Shown: positions 50,840 to 59,512 of the stretch, piece after piece
Position numbering within the stretch: position 1 is the stretch's first letter
Layout of the letters: every line of letters starts with the position of its first letter
Source of the DNA: Desmospora activa DSM 45169
Lineage (GTDB): Bacteria; Bacillota; Bacilli; Thermoactinomycetales; DSM-45169
DNA: 64,000 bases
NCBI RefSeq assembly: GCF_003046315.1
Contig: NZ_PZZP01000001.1
Span: 1,116,001 to 1,180,000, forward strand
Direction of reading: 5' to 3'
Program-made: the position numbers and the translations under genes
Notes under the pieces: model-generated
What the model was told of the DNA's origin: nothing
Databases searched by the model: none
Seen by the model: the letters and a program-made list of their open reading frames with translations, nothing else

Positions 50840-51979
50840 ATGAGTATAATCAATCAGCAACGGTTGTTGGATGAATTTTTGCAGTTAGTGGGAATTGACA
50901 GTGAAACCGGGGATGAGCGGGAAATTTGTGATCACTTGCAGCAAAAGCTGACCGCTCTCGGTTTTACGGTGGAAGAAGATGATACTACTGCTGTGACAGG
51001 GCATGGAGCTGGCAATCTAATCGCCACATTGGAGGGGAATCTGCCAGATGCTCCTGTGATCTATTTTACCTGCCATATGGATACAGTGGCACCGGGTAAA
51101 GGAGTAAAAGCGCGAGTGGAGGGGGAGTATGTCGTCACCGACGGAACCACAGTATTGGGAGCGGATGACAAAGCAGGATTGGCCGCTCTCTTGGAAGGGG
51201 TACGCGTAGTCAAGGAGCAGGGCGGAAAACATGGAACGATTCAATTTATCCTCACGGTGGGAGAAGAATCGGGCTTGCTCGGCTCCAAAGCTTTAGATCC
51301 AGCCAAAGTAAAAGCAGACTTTGGGTTTGCGATTGATTCCAACGGCCCGGTGGGGGATATTATCACTTCGGCCCCTTCTCAAGTACGCCTGGATGTAAAA
51401 ATTGAAGGAAAACCGGCCCATGCCGGTGTCAATCCTGAGGAGGGTATTAGCGCCATCCAAGTAGCCAGCCGTGCGATTTCCAAAATGCCGTTGGGAAGGA
51501 TCGATCATGAAACGACGGCCAACATCGGTAAATTTCAAGGGGGCTCCGCTTCCAATGTGGTGCCGCAGTGGGTGGAGATTTTGGCGGAAGCCCGCAGCCG
51601 GGATGAAAAGAAATTGGATGTACAGGCGGCCAAAATGAAGTCGGGATTTGAACAGGCAGCGGCTGAGCTCGGTGCACAGGCAGAAGTAACTGTGACCAAA
51701 ATGTATCCCGCATACAAATACGAGGAATCGGATCTGGTGGTACAAAAAGCGATGGCGGCGGTCAAACGAGTGGGACGGGAACCGCGGTTGTTGGCCAGCG
51801 GTGGCGGTAGCGACGCCAATGTGATCGCTGGGCACGGTATCCCGACGGTAAACCTTGCAATTGGCTATGAGGAGATCCATACCACCAACGAGCGGATGCC
51901 GCTAACCGAGTTATATAAGGCGGGGGAACTGGTCGTCGCATTGATCGAAGAGAGCAATCAGACAGCAACAAAAAGGTGA
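50840..51979 (+). CDS. yqjE: M20 family tripeptidase-like aminopeptidase (YqjE)
   Basis: A 379-aa zinc peptidase of the PepT/YqjE group. Metal and catalytic residues: His-Asp in FTCHMDTVAPG, bridging Asp in LGADDKAGLAA, Glu-Glu in TVGEESGLLGS, Asp in GFAIDSNGPVGD and the C-terminal His in EEIHTTNE. ASGGGSDANVIAGHGIPTVNLAIGYEEIHTT-type sequence is nearly that of B. subtilis YqjE, which also follows the mce/carboxyltransferase genes. ATG 50840 is preferred (GGGATGA just upstream); ATG 50834 is in frame. The 5' region is occupied by the omega-RNA, so its promoter may have been displaced or supplied by that element. Confidence 0.93.
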   Translation: MSIINQQRLLDEFLQLVGIDSETGDEREICDHLQQKLTALGFTVEEDDTTAVTGHGAGNLIATLEGNLPDAPVIYFTCHMDTVAPGKGVKARVEGEYVVTDGTTVLGADDKAGLAALLEGVRVVKEQGGKHGTIQFILTVGEESGLLGSKALDPAKVKADFGFAIDSNGPVGDIITSAPSQVRLDVKIEGKPAHAGVNPEEGISAIQVASRAISKMPLGRIDHETTANIGKFQGGSASNVVPQWVEILAEARSRDEKKLDVQAAKMKSGFEQAAAELGAQAEVTVTKMYPAYKYEESDLVVQKAMAAVKRVGREPRLLASGGGSDANVIAGHGIPTVNLAIGYEEIHTTNERMPLTELYKAGELVVALIEESNQTATKR

Positions 51980-52162
51980 GTATAAGCAGGGATGTCAATC
52001 TTTGAACACTCCCTGGCTTTGTTGAAACATCAATTTTCGAACGAGTACCCGGTAAGGGATGGATCGTGTAAATAACCACGTTGTCTACCCTTGCCGGTCT
52101 TTTTGTTCTGATATACTGAAATCGATGTCCCGTCATCGATAAAGGGAAGGGGAAGATTCGAA

Positions 52163-54064
52163 ATGGCGAGAATTGAATCGTTTTTGTCGGCACGTCAATT
52201 TCTACGGCCGCAGTGGGTGGGAAATCAACTTTATTTTATTAGTGATTTGGGTGGTCATCTAAGTCTATTTGTGATGGATGAGGCAGGGAGTGTACCGCAG
52301 CCGTTGTTACCGGCCGATATTGCATTGCAGAATCCCGATTTGATCGGCGGGGAAGCGTATCGGGTGTTTCCAGACTTGGGAAAGATTTTGGTGATGATCG
52401 ATTCTGACGGGGATGAAAATTATCAGCCGATGCTGATTCCACAGGAAGGAGGATTTCCGGAAGCGGCTTTTGCAGAGGCATTAGCAGAATATCGTGTCCA
52501 TCTCGCCGCAGCTGATTCGGAAACAGGGAACGTCTACTTTTCGGCGGAGTCGCGAAGGGAATCGATCCGGGTGGCCTTTCGTGGGAATCTGACTACTGGC
52601 TCGTTGCAGAAAATGTTTCAAAGCTCTTGGGATCCCTGGGTCGCAGGGGTTGCCAAGGATCACTCGCAAGCGATTATCATGGACTCCTATACCATGGGAG
52701 ATCATGTGTTGTACTTATGGCACGAAGGGGGGCACGATCCCACTCTTCTCTATGGGAAGCCGCTGGAACAAAGGGCAAAAGGGGAGCAGGTTCCCCTCAA
52801 CGCCATATCCGACTGTTGCTTTATAGACGAAAACAGTCTGCTACTGCGCACGGCGTTGTTTGAAGATACATATGGAGTGGGACTTTTGCATCTAAACGCC
52901 CCCTCCCAGATTCATCCTGTAGCGGTGAAGGGGATCATACACCAAGGGGTAGGAGAGCTGGTTTCTCTCAAGCCTCTCCACGACGATCGTTTTTTGGTGG
53001 GATACAATATTGACGGGGTCTCCTGGCTGTATGAAGGGAGCTGGAACCCCTCCACAAAAGAAATCACACTTGATACGGTTATCTGTGGACAGGCACCATT
53101 GGCTGAGGGTGTACTAAAAGCCGTCTCCTACGATAAAGAAAACGATTGCTATGCCCTCGCTTTTTCATCAGCGACCTCTCCCATCCAGCTTTACACAGTG
53201 GAAGGGGCGGATCGTAAAACGGTGATTCAACGGACACGGGAGCGTGCATTGGGTTTGGATCATAATCGGTTGGCAGCGGGAGAGGACGCTTCCTTTACTT
53301 CTTTTGACGGTTTGCGCATATCCGCTCGTCTGTATCTGCCTGCGCCGGAACTGGGCTATCAAGGGCCACGCCCACTGGTCTACTATATACACGGTGGTCC
53401 ACAAGGGCAGGAGCGGCCGGACTTTGCCTGGTTTTCCATGCCGCTGATTCAATATCTGACTTTACGCGGCTTTGCCGTTTTTGTTCCTAATGTCCGCGGC
53501 AGTGTCGGATACGGCTTAAACTATACTAAACAGGTGGACCACGACTGGGGTGGAAATGATCGACTCGATCATGTTCATGCCATGAAAGGTTTGGCGGAAG
53601 ATGCTCGCGTTGACACCTCTCGGGCAGCGGTGGTGGGTCGTTCCTACGGTGGTTATATGACCTTGACACTGGCTGCGCGCCATCCAGAATTGTGGTCGGC
53701 GGCAGTGGATATGTTTGGTCCATACGATCTGATCAGTTTTATGGAGCGTCTCCCTCCCACCTGGAAACCCTACTTTGAAATTGCCTTGGGCCATCCGCAA
53801 AAGGACCGCGAATTTTTGCAAGAACGTTCCCCTAAAACCTATATCGAAGCGGTACAATGTCCGTTATTGGTGATTCAGGGCAAAAACGATCCCCGGGTAG
53901 TAGAAGCTGAATCTCAGGATGTAGTGGATCGTCTGCGCTCTTTGGGTAAGGAAGTGGAGTATCTGTTGTTTGAGGACGAAGGGCATGATGTACTCAAAAT
54001 TAAAAACAGAATCCGATGCTACAATGCGATCGCTGACTTTTTTGTGAAAAAGCTGCGTCCATGA
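52163..54064 (+). CDS. S9 family prolyl oligopeptidase / acylaminoacyl-peptidase
   Basis: A 633-aa cytoplasmic-type serine peptidase. The N-terminal ~380 residues are a beta-propeller with WD40/PD40-like repeats (NQLYFISDLGGHLSLFVMDEAG, GKILVMIDSDGDENYQPMLIP). The C-terminal alpha/beta hydrolase domain begins with SFDGLRISARLYLPAP and PLVYYIHGGPQGQERP (oxyanion), with nucleophile Ser493 in VGRSYGGYMTL, Asp near 574 in QGKNDPRVVEAES and His near 608 in DEGHDVLK. Related to B. subtilis YuxL. AAGGGGAAGG precedes ATG 52163. Monocistronic with a strong terminator. Confidence 0.92.
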   Translation: MARIESFLSARQFLRPQWVGNQLYFISDLGGHLSLFVMDEAGSVPQPLLPADIALQNPDLIGGEAYRVFPDLGKILVMIDSDGDENYQPMLIPQEGGFPEAAFAEALAEYRVHLAAADSETGNVYFSAESRRESIRVAFRGNLTTGSLQKMFQSSWDPWVAGVAKDHSQAIIMDSYTMGDHVLYLWHEGGHDPTLLYGKPLEQRAKGEQVPLNAISDCCFIDENSLLLRTALFEDTYGVGLLHLNAPSQIHPVAVKGIIHQGVGELVSLKPLHDDRFLVGYNIDGVSWLYEGSWNPSTKEITLDTVICGQAPLAEGVLKAVSYDKENDCYALAFSSATSPIQLYTVEGADRKTVIQRTRERALGLDHNRLAAGEDASFTSFDGLRISARLYLPAPELGYQGPRPLVYYIHGGPQGQERPDFAWFSMPLIQYLTLRGFAVFVPNVRGSVGYGLNYTKQVDHDWGGNDRLDHVHAMKGLAEDARVDTSRAAVVGRSYGGYMTLTLAARHPELWSAAVDMFGPYDLISFMERLPPTWKPYFEIALGHPQKDREFLQERSPKTYIEAVQCPLLVIQGKNDPRVVEAESQDVVDRLRSLGKEVEYLLFEDEGHDVLKIKNRIRCYNAIADFFVKKLRP

Positions 54065-54066
54065 GC

Positions 54067-54097
54067 AAAGCACCCATCATTATGATGGGTGCTTTTT
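54067..54097 (+). terminator. Terminator after the S9 peptidase
   Basis: AAAGCACCCATCA-tta-TGATGGGTGCTTT, 13 perfect pairs ending in a T-run. Confidence 0.9.
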
Positions 54098-54182
54098 ACT
54101 GCAGTCGTGCTTCTTCTCGCATGCCCCCTCCTTCCTGCGCATAGATTCATAGGTAAAAGGGATGTCGGAGAGAGGGTTGAAG

Positions 54183-55322
54183 ATGATCATCTGGAAAAAG
54201 GGAACGGTTCTCCGCGTTTTGGAGGAGTCCGCGATGTTTCAGCGAGTGAGGGTGAAAATGGAAGCGGGAGAAGAAGCATCGGCGGTTCATTATCCGCTGC
54301 TGTTGGGACAGACGGAGCCGGGGGATGAAGTGTGGCTCAATACGACAGCGGTGGAGCTCCAACTGGGAACAGGCGGGGACCATTTTGTAGCGGGCTGGGT
54401 TTCAAAAAGACCGGAAAGCTCTTCCCCGCAAGGGCACATTATGAAGATGCGCTACACACCTTGGCAGATTGCGGTGTCGACGGGGGAAGAGGTGGGAAAT
54501 CCCTATCGAAGTGCCGTCATGGGACGAAACTCCTTGGATAGTTGGCCCATCCTTTTAGGAGAATTGCATAGTATGTTACCGGCGGTGATATCCGTTTGGC
54601 GGCATCGCTCTCTCCAGGAGGGAAGGTGTCCCCGCATTGTTTATATTATGACTGATGGCGGTGCACTTCCTCTAGCTATGAGCCAACATGTGAGGCGGTT
54701 AAAAAAGCTGGGTTGGCTGTATGCCACTGTGACGGTGGGGCATGCTTTTGGGGGGGATGTGGAGGCAGTCAATCTGCATTCTGCCTTGTTGTTAGCGCGA
54801 TATGGTTTGAAAGCGGATCTGGTGTTTGTCTCCATGGGGCCAGGCATTGTTGGAACCGACACCCCCTTTGGCTTTAGCGGAGTAGAGCAGGGGGAAGCGG
54901 TAAACGCGGTAGCTGCTCTGGAAGGGATGCCGATCTTTATCCCCCGCATCCAAGGAGAGGATGGCCGTAAACGCCATCAAGGAGTAAGCCATCATACCTT
55001 GACCAACTTAACACGGGTGGTACTTACTCCGGCGGAGGTGCCAGTGCCGCGGCCGTTGCCGGTGAGAGTACAGACGCAAATGGAAAGCATTCCCCAGCAT
55101 CACCACCTGATTTCTGTCCCGATAACGGAAAAAGAGGTTGTTGAATTCCTTAAGATCTATCCGGTTTCCATTCAGAGTATGGGAAGAAAGGTAGCGGAGG
55201 ATCCTCTCTTTTTTCGCACGATATGCGCAGGAGCGCTACATCTGTGGAAGCGCTGGTTGAACCTGACGGATGGTCGCTCCGGTGTAAAGGCGAGTGGCGA
55301 GAAAAGTGATTTAACTCGATAA
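54183..55322 (+). CDS. DUF3866 family protein
   Basis: A 379-aa protein of a family known only as DUF3866. It begins MIIWKKGTVLRVLEESAMFQRVRVKME and contains YPLLLGQTEPGDEVWLNTTAVEL, HIMKMRYTPWQ, IVYIMTDGGALPLAMSQHVRRL, TVTVGHAFGGDVEAVNLHSALLLA and FVSMGPGIVGTDTPFGFSGVEQGEAVNA, which are conserved in the family. The second half looks like an enzyme domain of alpha/beta type, but no activity is known to me. ATG 54183 is chosen (GGAGAGAGGG upstream); ATG 54162 is in frame. It stands before mciZ and nudF. Confidence 0.85.
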   Translation: MIIWKKGTVLRVLEESAMFQRVRVKMEAGEEASAVHYPLLLGQTEPGDEVWLNTTAVELQLGTGGDHFVAGWVSKRPESSSPQGHIMKMRYTPWQIAVSTGEEVGNPYRSAVMGRNSLDSWPILLGELHSMLPAVISVWRHRSLQEGRCPRIVYIMTDGGALPLAMSQHVRRLKKLGWLYATVTVGHAFGGDVEAVNLHSALLLARYGLKADLVFVSMGPGIVGTDTPFGFSGVEQGEAVNAVAALEGMPIFIPRIQGEDGRKRHQGVSHHTLTNLTRVVLTPAEVPVPRPLPVRVQTQMESIPQHHHLISVPITEKEVVEFLKIYPVSIQSMGRKVAEDPLFFRTICAGALHLWKRWLNLTDGRSGVKASGEKSDLTR

Positions 55323-55363
55323 CCCTTAACAGGAAGGCACAAATGTACCTTCCTGTTAAGGGT
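55322..55363. terminator. 16-bp perfect hairpin between DUF3866 and mciZ
   Basis: ACCCTTAACAGGAAGG (55322-55337) and its exact complement (55348-55363), loop cacaaatgta. It begins at the last base of the DUF3866 stop and stands between convergent genes. No T-tract on either side. Confidence 0.6.
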
Positions 55364-55438
55364 AATGCCCATCAAGGGCGGGCTTATGAAGCGATTTTTC
55401 TCGCGGTGTGGAAGGCGAGACCCTCCCCGGATCGCGCC

Positions 55439-55594
55439 TTATGGTTTAGGATGTTGCCGGCAAAGGGCTTGTTCCCGAAGTTGCAGCCACTCGGTCAGTG
55501 TAAGTGAGCGGGAGGACCAGCGCCGGAGGGCGGCTCGTACCTCCCACCCCTTACCCACAATGCGCAATCGATCGGGTCCGGTTTGGATATACAT
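55439..55594 (-). CDS. mciZ: MciZ, mother-cell inhibitor of FtsZ
   Basis: A 51-aa ORF on the minus strand: MYIQTGPDRLRIVGKGWEVR...ALRRWSSRSLTLTEWLQ. It matches the MciZ pattern of B. subtilis (VVLVGKAWEIRAKLKEYG...VKDWISK), with the core VGKxWEhRAxL and a helical end. MciZ binds the C-terminal side of FtsZ and blocks Z-ring formation in the mother cell during sporulation. ATG 55594 has GGGGGG 7 bases upstream. It lies next to nudF, as in B. subtilis, and is slightly longer than the 40-aa type protein. Too short for default gene calling. Confidence 0.8.
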   Translation of the reverse strand: MYIQTGPDRLRIVGKGWEVRAALRRWSSRSLTLTEWLQLREQALCRQHPKP

Positions 55595-55735
55595 GCTGTT
55601 TCCCCCCATTCTTCTTTTTCAACAGCCTACGACATTTGGTGAAAATTATTCATTATCGGGTCTGTTGATTTTTGGGGTAAAGCAGGTTTGATTCATTTTT
55701 AATTGTACAACCCTACCCCAACGGAAGAACTAGTG

Positions 55736-55741
55736 TATAAT
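55736..55741 (+). promoter_or_regulatory. -10 element before nudF
   Basis: TATAAT, 29 bases before ATG 55770. No good -35 at 17 bases. Its position makes the longer frame starting at 55740 an unlikely translation start. Confidence 0.4.
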
Positions 55742-55769
55742 GGGGACGGAAAACGGGAGGGAAGCATCG

Positions 55770-56312
55770 ATGAGCCGACTGGAAGAAAAAACGATTCAAA
55801 CCACACCGATTTTTGCGGGTCGCATCATTCAAGTACAGGTGGATGAAGTGGAGTTGCCCGACGGTAGGCGCGCAAGCCGTGAATTAGTGAAACATCCAGG
55901 CGCTGTCTCCATCCTAGCACTGACAGAAGAACAGAAGATTGTACTGGTGCGCCAATTTCGTAAACCGTTGGAGAAAACAATTTTAGAACTTCCCGCCGGT
56001 AAATTGGAGCCCGGCGAAGCTCCCGTTGAATGTGCAAAACGGGAATTAAAAGAGGAGACGGGCTATACCGCCGACCGTTTGACCAAGGTTGCCGGCTTTT
56101 ACACGTCCCCAGGCTTTGCGGATGAATATTTGCATATTTATCAAGCGGAAGGGTTGAAAAAGGGGGAAGCGATTCCCGATACAGACGAATTTGTGGAAAC
56201 GGTGGAACTAACCCTGGAGGAAGCCTTTGCCCGATTGGCAACAGGAGAAATCGATGACGCCAAAACGGTAGTTGCACTGTATATGTGGCAAAATCGAGTG
56301 ATGAGTAAATGA
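55770..56312 (+). CDS. nudF: ADP-ribose pyrophosphatase (Nudix)
   Basis: Hydrolyses ADP-ribose to AMP and ribose 5-phosphate. The 180-aa protein has VELPDGRRASRELVKHPGAVSILAL, VRQFRKPLEKTILELPAGKLEPGE, and the Nudix box running from AGKLEPGEAPVECAKRELKE into ETGY, followed by YTSPGFADEYLHIYQA, typical of the ADPRase subgroup. ATG 55770 has ACGGGAGGG upstream. It overlaps the PHP gene by 4 bases, so both are translated together. Confidence 0.95.
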   Translation: MSRLEEKTIQTTPIFAGRIIQVQVDEVELPDGRRASRELVKHPGAVSILALTEEQKIVLVRQFRKPLEKTILELPAGKLEPGEAPVECAKRELKEETGYTADRLTKVAGFYTSPGFADEYLHIYQAEGLKKGEAIPDTDEFVETVELTLEEAFARLATGEIDDAKTVVALYMWQNRVMSK

Positions 56313-57478
56313 AAACGATTTTTGCTGACATGCATATCCACATTGGCCGCACGGTGGACGGATTACCGGTTAAGATAACAGCTTCCCGCAATCTCACTTT
56401 TGACCGCATTCTGCAGGAAGCGTCCCAGCGTAAGGGTATGGATTTGATTGGGATTATTGATGCCCATTCGCCGCCGGTGCAAAAGGAGATTGCCACCGGG
56501 TTGGCGGATGGGCGCTATCAGGAATGTCCGGGGGGCGGGATCCGTTTTGGATCGACGACCGTTATTCTGGGGGCGGAGATTGAGATTAGGCGAGAAGGCC
56601 AGGGAGCGGCTCATGTACTGGCTTATTTTCCTCATTTTGAGGCGATGTGCCGGTTTACTCGATTTTTATCACGGTATGTGCGCAATCCCCAATTAAGCAC
56701 GCAGCGTTTTTACGGATCGGTGGAAGCATTACAGAATCAGGTAGGGGAATTAGGGGGACTATTGGTTCCTGCTCATGTGTTTACTCCCTTTAAAAGTGTT
56801 TACGGTAACGCTGCCAATCGCTTGTCCCAGGTATTCCGGTTGGATCGGTTGGCGGCGGTGGAGCTGGGCCTCAGTGCTGATACGGCGATGGCGGATCGCA
56901 TTAGGGAATTGCACACATTTACGTTTATCACTAATTCCGATGCCCACTCTCTCCCCAAAATCGGCCGGGAGTATCACGCTGTCGAGGTGACTACAGCCTG
57001 TTTTGACGAGTGGAAAAAGGCACTTTTGCGACAAGAAGGCCGGCGAGTGTCGGCCAACTACGGATTGGACCCCAAATTGGGCAAATATCATCGCACCCGT
57101 TGTGCCGATTGTGATGCATTGATACCGAACGCAGCCGAAAAGGCTTGCCCGGTCTGTGGCAGTCGCAATGTGGTGATGGGCGTGTTAGATCGGATCGAGG
57201 AGATTTCGGATGGCGATGGAGCCTCCCCCGACCATCGTCCCCCGTATATTCATCAGGTGCCGCTGGAGTTTATTCCGAGGCTGGGTCCCAAAACCCTGGA
57301 TAAATTGGTAGAACGATTCGGTTCGGAAATGAATATTCTTCATCGTGCACCCTTGGAAGCAATCGCGGCAGTAACTCATGTGGACATTTCGCACTATATC
57401 GGGTTAGCGCGTCAAGGTCGCCTTACGGTGGAAGAAGGGGGTGGTGGGGTATATGGGCGGGTACGGCGGTCGCAATAA
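56309..57478 (+). CDS. Endonuclease Q-like PHP protein
   Basis: A 389-aa protein with an N-terminal PHP phosphoesterase domain: metal His9 and His11 in DMHIHIG, IDAHSPP, LGAEIEI, PAHVFTPFKSVYG, and TNSDAHSLPKIG. It is followed by a zinc ribbon (CADCD...CPVCGS near residues 260-285) and a C-terminal helix-hairpin-helix-like region (FIPRLGPKTLDKLVERFGSEMNILH). This order fits EndoQ, which cuts DNA 5' of deaminated bases such as dU and hypoxanthine, known from Thermococcales and some Bacillus. Coupled to nudF, a sanitation enzyme; a joint genome-maintenance role is inference. Confidence 0.83.
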   Translation: MKTIFADMHIHIGRTVDGLPVKITASRNLTFDRILQEASQRKGMDLIGIIDAHSPPVQKEIATGLADGRYQECPGGGIRFGSTTVILGAEIEIRREGQGAAHVLAYFPHFEAMCRFTRFLSRYVRNPQLSTQRFYGSVEALQNQVGELGGLLVPAHVFTPFKSVYGNAANRLSQVFRLDRLAAVELGLSADTAMADRIRELHTFTFITNSDAHSLPKIGREYHAVEVTTACFDEWKKALLRQEGRRVSANYGLDPKLGKYHRTRCADCDALIPNAAEKACPVCGSRNVVMGVLDRIEEISDGDGASPDHRPPYIHQVPLEFIPRLGPKTLDKLVERFGSEMNILHRAPLEAIAAVTHVDISHYIGLARQGRLTVEEGGGGVYGRVRRSQ

Positions 57479-57654
57479 AAGTAACGAGTACGACTTTTGG
57501 CTGGTGAACTCAACAAAAAGTAGGATCGGGTCCCGCTATATGGTGGGGCATTTTTCATGCTTGCGGTTGAATGAAATGATGATGGGTTTAGAGTATAATC
57601 TACCGTATGGATCGATGGAGTACTTCCATACTGGATTCCAAAGGAGTCGAAACC

Positions 57655-58659
57655 ATGGATTTTTCTTTGATTCTTACAGCTTTAGGTGTGTCGTTTGGAT
57701 TAACCGTATTGTTTGGTCCCTTGGTGATCCCGCTGCTAAGACGGCTGAAGTTTGGGCAGGCCATTCGACAGGAAGGGCCTCAAGCCCATCAAGCCAAAGC
57801 GGGCACTCCAACCATGGGCGGGGTTATCTTTCTGACGGCGTTGGTGTTTACCGTGATCCCGGTGAGTAAAATGTTTCAGGTGGACAATACCTTTGCCGAT
57901 ATCTTTTTTCTGTTGTTCGCCATTTTGGGTTATGGGATCGTCGGTTTCCTGGATGACTACATAAAAGTCGTGATGAAACGGAACCTCGGATTGACATCTC
58001 GACAAAAATTACTGGGACAGTTGTTTATCGGTTGTGTTTTGTTCTGGGTGTTGTTGGAGGTACGGGTGAACCGGGGGCAGTATGAATCTATTTCCGAACT
58101 GCACATACCGGGGACAGAGATCCAATGGGAGCTAAATTGGCTGTATCTGCCTTTGTTGGTGCTGATCTTGGTGGCTGCTTCCAATGCGGTCAACCTGACC
58201 GACGGCTTGGATGGATTGGTAGGCGGCACAGCTGCAATCGCCTATGGCGCATATGCCATTATTGGTCTGATGCAGGGAAATCCTCATGTCGTCATCTTTT
58301 CCACTGCAGTAGCCGGAACGATGCTAGGATTCCTCGTTTTTAACGCCAATCCCGCCAAAGTGTTTATGGGAGATACCGGTTCTTTGGCGCTGGGCGGCGG
58401 TCTTGCTGCGCTGGCGGTCATTACCAAGACAGAGCTGTTGTTGGTGTTGATCGGCGGGGTGTTTGTGATTGAGACTCTCTCTGTCATCATTCAGGTGATC
58501 TCATTCCGCTTTACCGGAAAAAGAGTCTTCCGTATGAGCCCTCTACATCACCACTTTGAGTTGGTCGGATGGTCAGAGTGGAAAGTGGTAACCGTATTCT
58601 GGTCCGTAGGTATCCTGTTTGCTGCTGCTGGAATCGGGTTATATGCCCTGACGGGCTAA
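57655..58659 (+). CDS. mraY: Phospho-N-acetylmuramoyl-pentapeptide transferase (MraY), outside a dcw cluster
   Basis: Makes lipid I from UDP-MurNAc-pentapeptide and undecaprenyl phosphate. The 334-aa, ten-helix protein has every MraY hallmark: [33 protein letters not shown] (Asp-Asp), [15 protein letters not shown] (catalytic Asp), [12 protein letters not shown], and PLHHHFE. ATG 57655 follows AAAGGAGTCG. In Bacillus mraY is inside the dcw cluster with murE and murD; here the neighbours are EndoQ-like and spoIIM. It may be the sole mraY relocated, or a second, sporulation-related copy. A TATAAT at 57594-57599 is a weak promoter candidate. Confidence 0.95.
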   Translation: MDFSLILTALGVSFGLTVLFGPLVIPLLRRLKFGQAIRQEGPQAHQAKAGTPTMGGVIFLTALVFTVIPVSKMFQVDNTFADIFFLLFAILGYGIVGFLDDYIKVVMKRNLGLTSRQKLLGQLFIGCVLFWVLLEVRVNRGQYESISELHIPGTEIQWELNWLYLPLLVLILVAASNAVNLTDGLDGLVGGTAAIAYGAYAIIGLMQGNPHVVIFSTAVAGTMLGFLVFNANPAKVFMGDTGSLALGGGLAALAVITKTELLLVLIGGVFVIETLSVIIQVISFRFTGKRVFRMSPLHHHFELVGWSEWKVVTVFWSVGILFAAAGIGLYALTG

Positions 58660-58684
58660 CTCTCTCTTTTCTCTCATTTTCTCA

Positions 58685-58713
58685 TTCTATTTTTGTTGTT
58701 TGCTTCATAGAGT
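58685..58713 (+). promoter_or_regulatory. Candidate sigma-E promoter of spoIIM
   Basis: TTCTATT (58685-58691), 14-base spacer, CATAGAGT (58706-58713), against the sigma-E pattern KMATATT-N14-CATACANT. B. subtilis spoIIM is a sigma-E gene, which makes the weak match reasonable. Confidence 0.45.
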
Positions 58714-58744
58714 GAGGGTGAGAGCGTAAAGGAGGGGGAGTCCC

Positions 58745-59404
58745 GTGAAACGGAACAAAAGTCGTGTCGGCCGTGTCGGCCGTGCTAGTCAAGTGTTGCA
58801 GTCCCATGTGCAAAACCAGATGTCGTTGTATCTGTTTGTGGTTGTCCTATTTATGATGGGCGTTATTTTTGGGGCGGTTATCGTCAATACTTTATCCCCC
58901 GTACAAAAGGAAAACCTCCTCACTTACCTGGGGCACTTCTTTAGGGGGATGGCGCAGGATTCGATCGCTGAACCCCGTGTCGCCTTTCAACATACTCTGG
59001 GAGATCATCTGAAGACGGTAGGGCTGATGTGGATCCTGGGTGTAAGCGTAATTGGGATGCCATTGATCTACGTGCTGATTTTTATCAAGGGGCTGGTGAT
59101 CGGCTTTACCGTCGGTTTTCTGGTTAACCAACTATCCTGGCAGGGATTGTGGTTTGCTTTTTTGGCGGTGGTCCCTCACAATTTGTTGGTAGTGCCCGCC
59201 CTAATGATTGTAGCGGTTGGCGGAACGGCTTTCTCGATGTTATTGGCCCGAAATCGGTTGATTCTGCGGCGCGGAACGATTTATCCCCAGTTTTTATCCT
59301 ATTCGATTATGGTGACGGCGATGGTTGGCGTACTAGTGCTTGCTTCCTTTTTTGAAGCCTATGTCTCTCCTGTTTTAATGCGGTGGGTGATACCGACGGT
59401 CTAG
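58745..59404 (+). CDS. spoIIM: Stage II sporulation protein M
   Basis: SpoIIM joins SpoIID and SpoIIP in the peptidoglycan-degrading machine that drives engulfment of the forespore. The 219-aa protein has a basic N-terminus, then five hydrophobic segments: MSLYLFVVVLFMMGVIFGAVIVN, LKTVGLMWILGVSVIGMPLIYVLIFIKGLVIGFTVGFLV-type region, WQGLWFAFLAVVPHNLLVVPALMIVA and MVTAMVGVLVLASFFEAYVSP. PHNLLVVPAL and the FIKG...G region are SpoIIM signatures. GTG 58745 has AAAGGAGGGGGAG upstream. Lies before fur as in B. subtilis-like gene order. Confidence 0.95.
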   Translation: MKRNKSRVGRVGRASQVLQSHVQNQMSLYLFVVVLFMMGVIFGAVIVNTLSPVQKENLLTYLGHFFRGMAQDSIAEPRVAFQHTLGDHLKTVGLMWILGVSVIGMPLIYVLIFIKGLVIGFTVGFLVNQLSWQGLWFAFLAVVPHNLLVVPALMIVAVGGTAFSMLLARNRLILRRGTIYPQFLSYSIMVTAMVGVLVLASFFEAYVSPVLMRWVIPTV

Positions 59405-59437
59405 TTTCTAGATATAGATTAAAATAATTTCAATTTG

Positions 59438-59455
59438 ATACATTTTATAATGTAT
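59438..59455. promoter_or_regulatory. Palindromic operator candidate of fur
   Basis: ATACATT-ttat-AATGTAT, a perfect 7-4-7 dyad, ends one base before the -35 of the fur promoter. Its AT-rich dyad form is compatible with a Fur/PerR-family box but does not match either consensus exactly. Autoregulation or PerR control of fur is known in B. subtilis. Confidence 0.5.
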
Positions 59456-59485
59456 TTGACTTTCCTTTTAAGCCTCCCCTATAAT
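59456..59485 (+). promoter_or_regulatory. Sigma-A promoter of fur
   Basis: TTGACT (59456-59461), 18-base spacer, TATAAT (59480-59485), 28 bases before the translation start. Confidence 0.8.
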
Positions 59486-59512
59486 GATGTCAGGAGCGCA
59501 GGGGGGATGGAG

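Noticed and set aside
55365-55691. Plus-strand 108-codon ORF between DUF3866 and nudF
   Set aside because: It overlaps mciZ on the other strand and the adjacent hairpin, shows no domain character, and has Cys/Ser/Arg-rich composition typical of an antisense frame.
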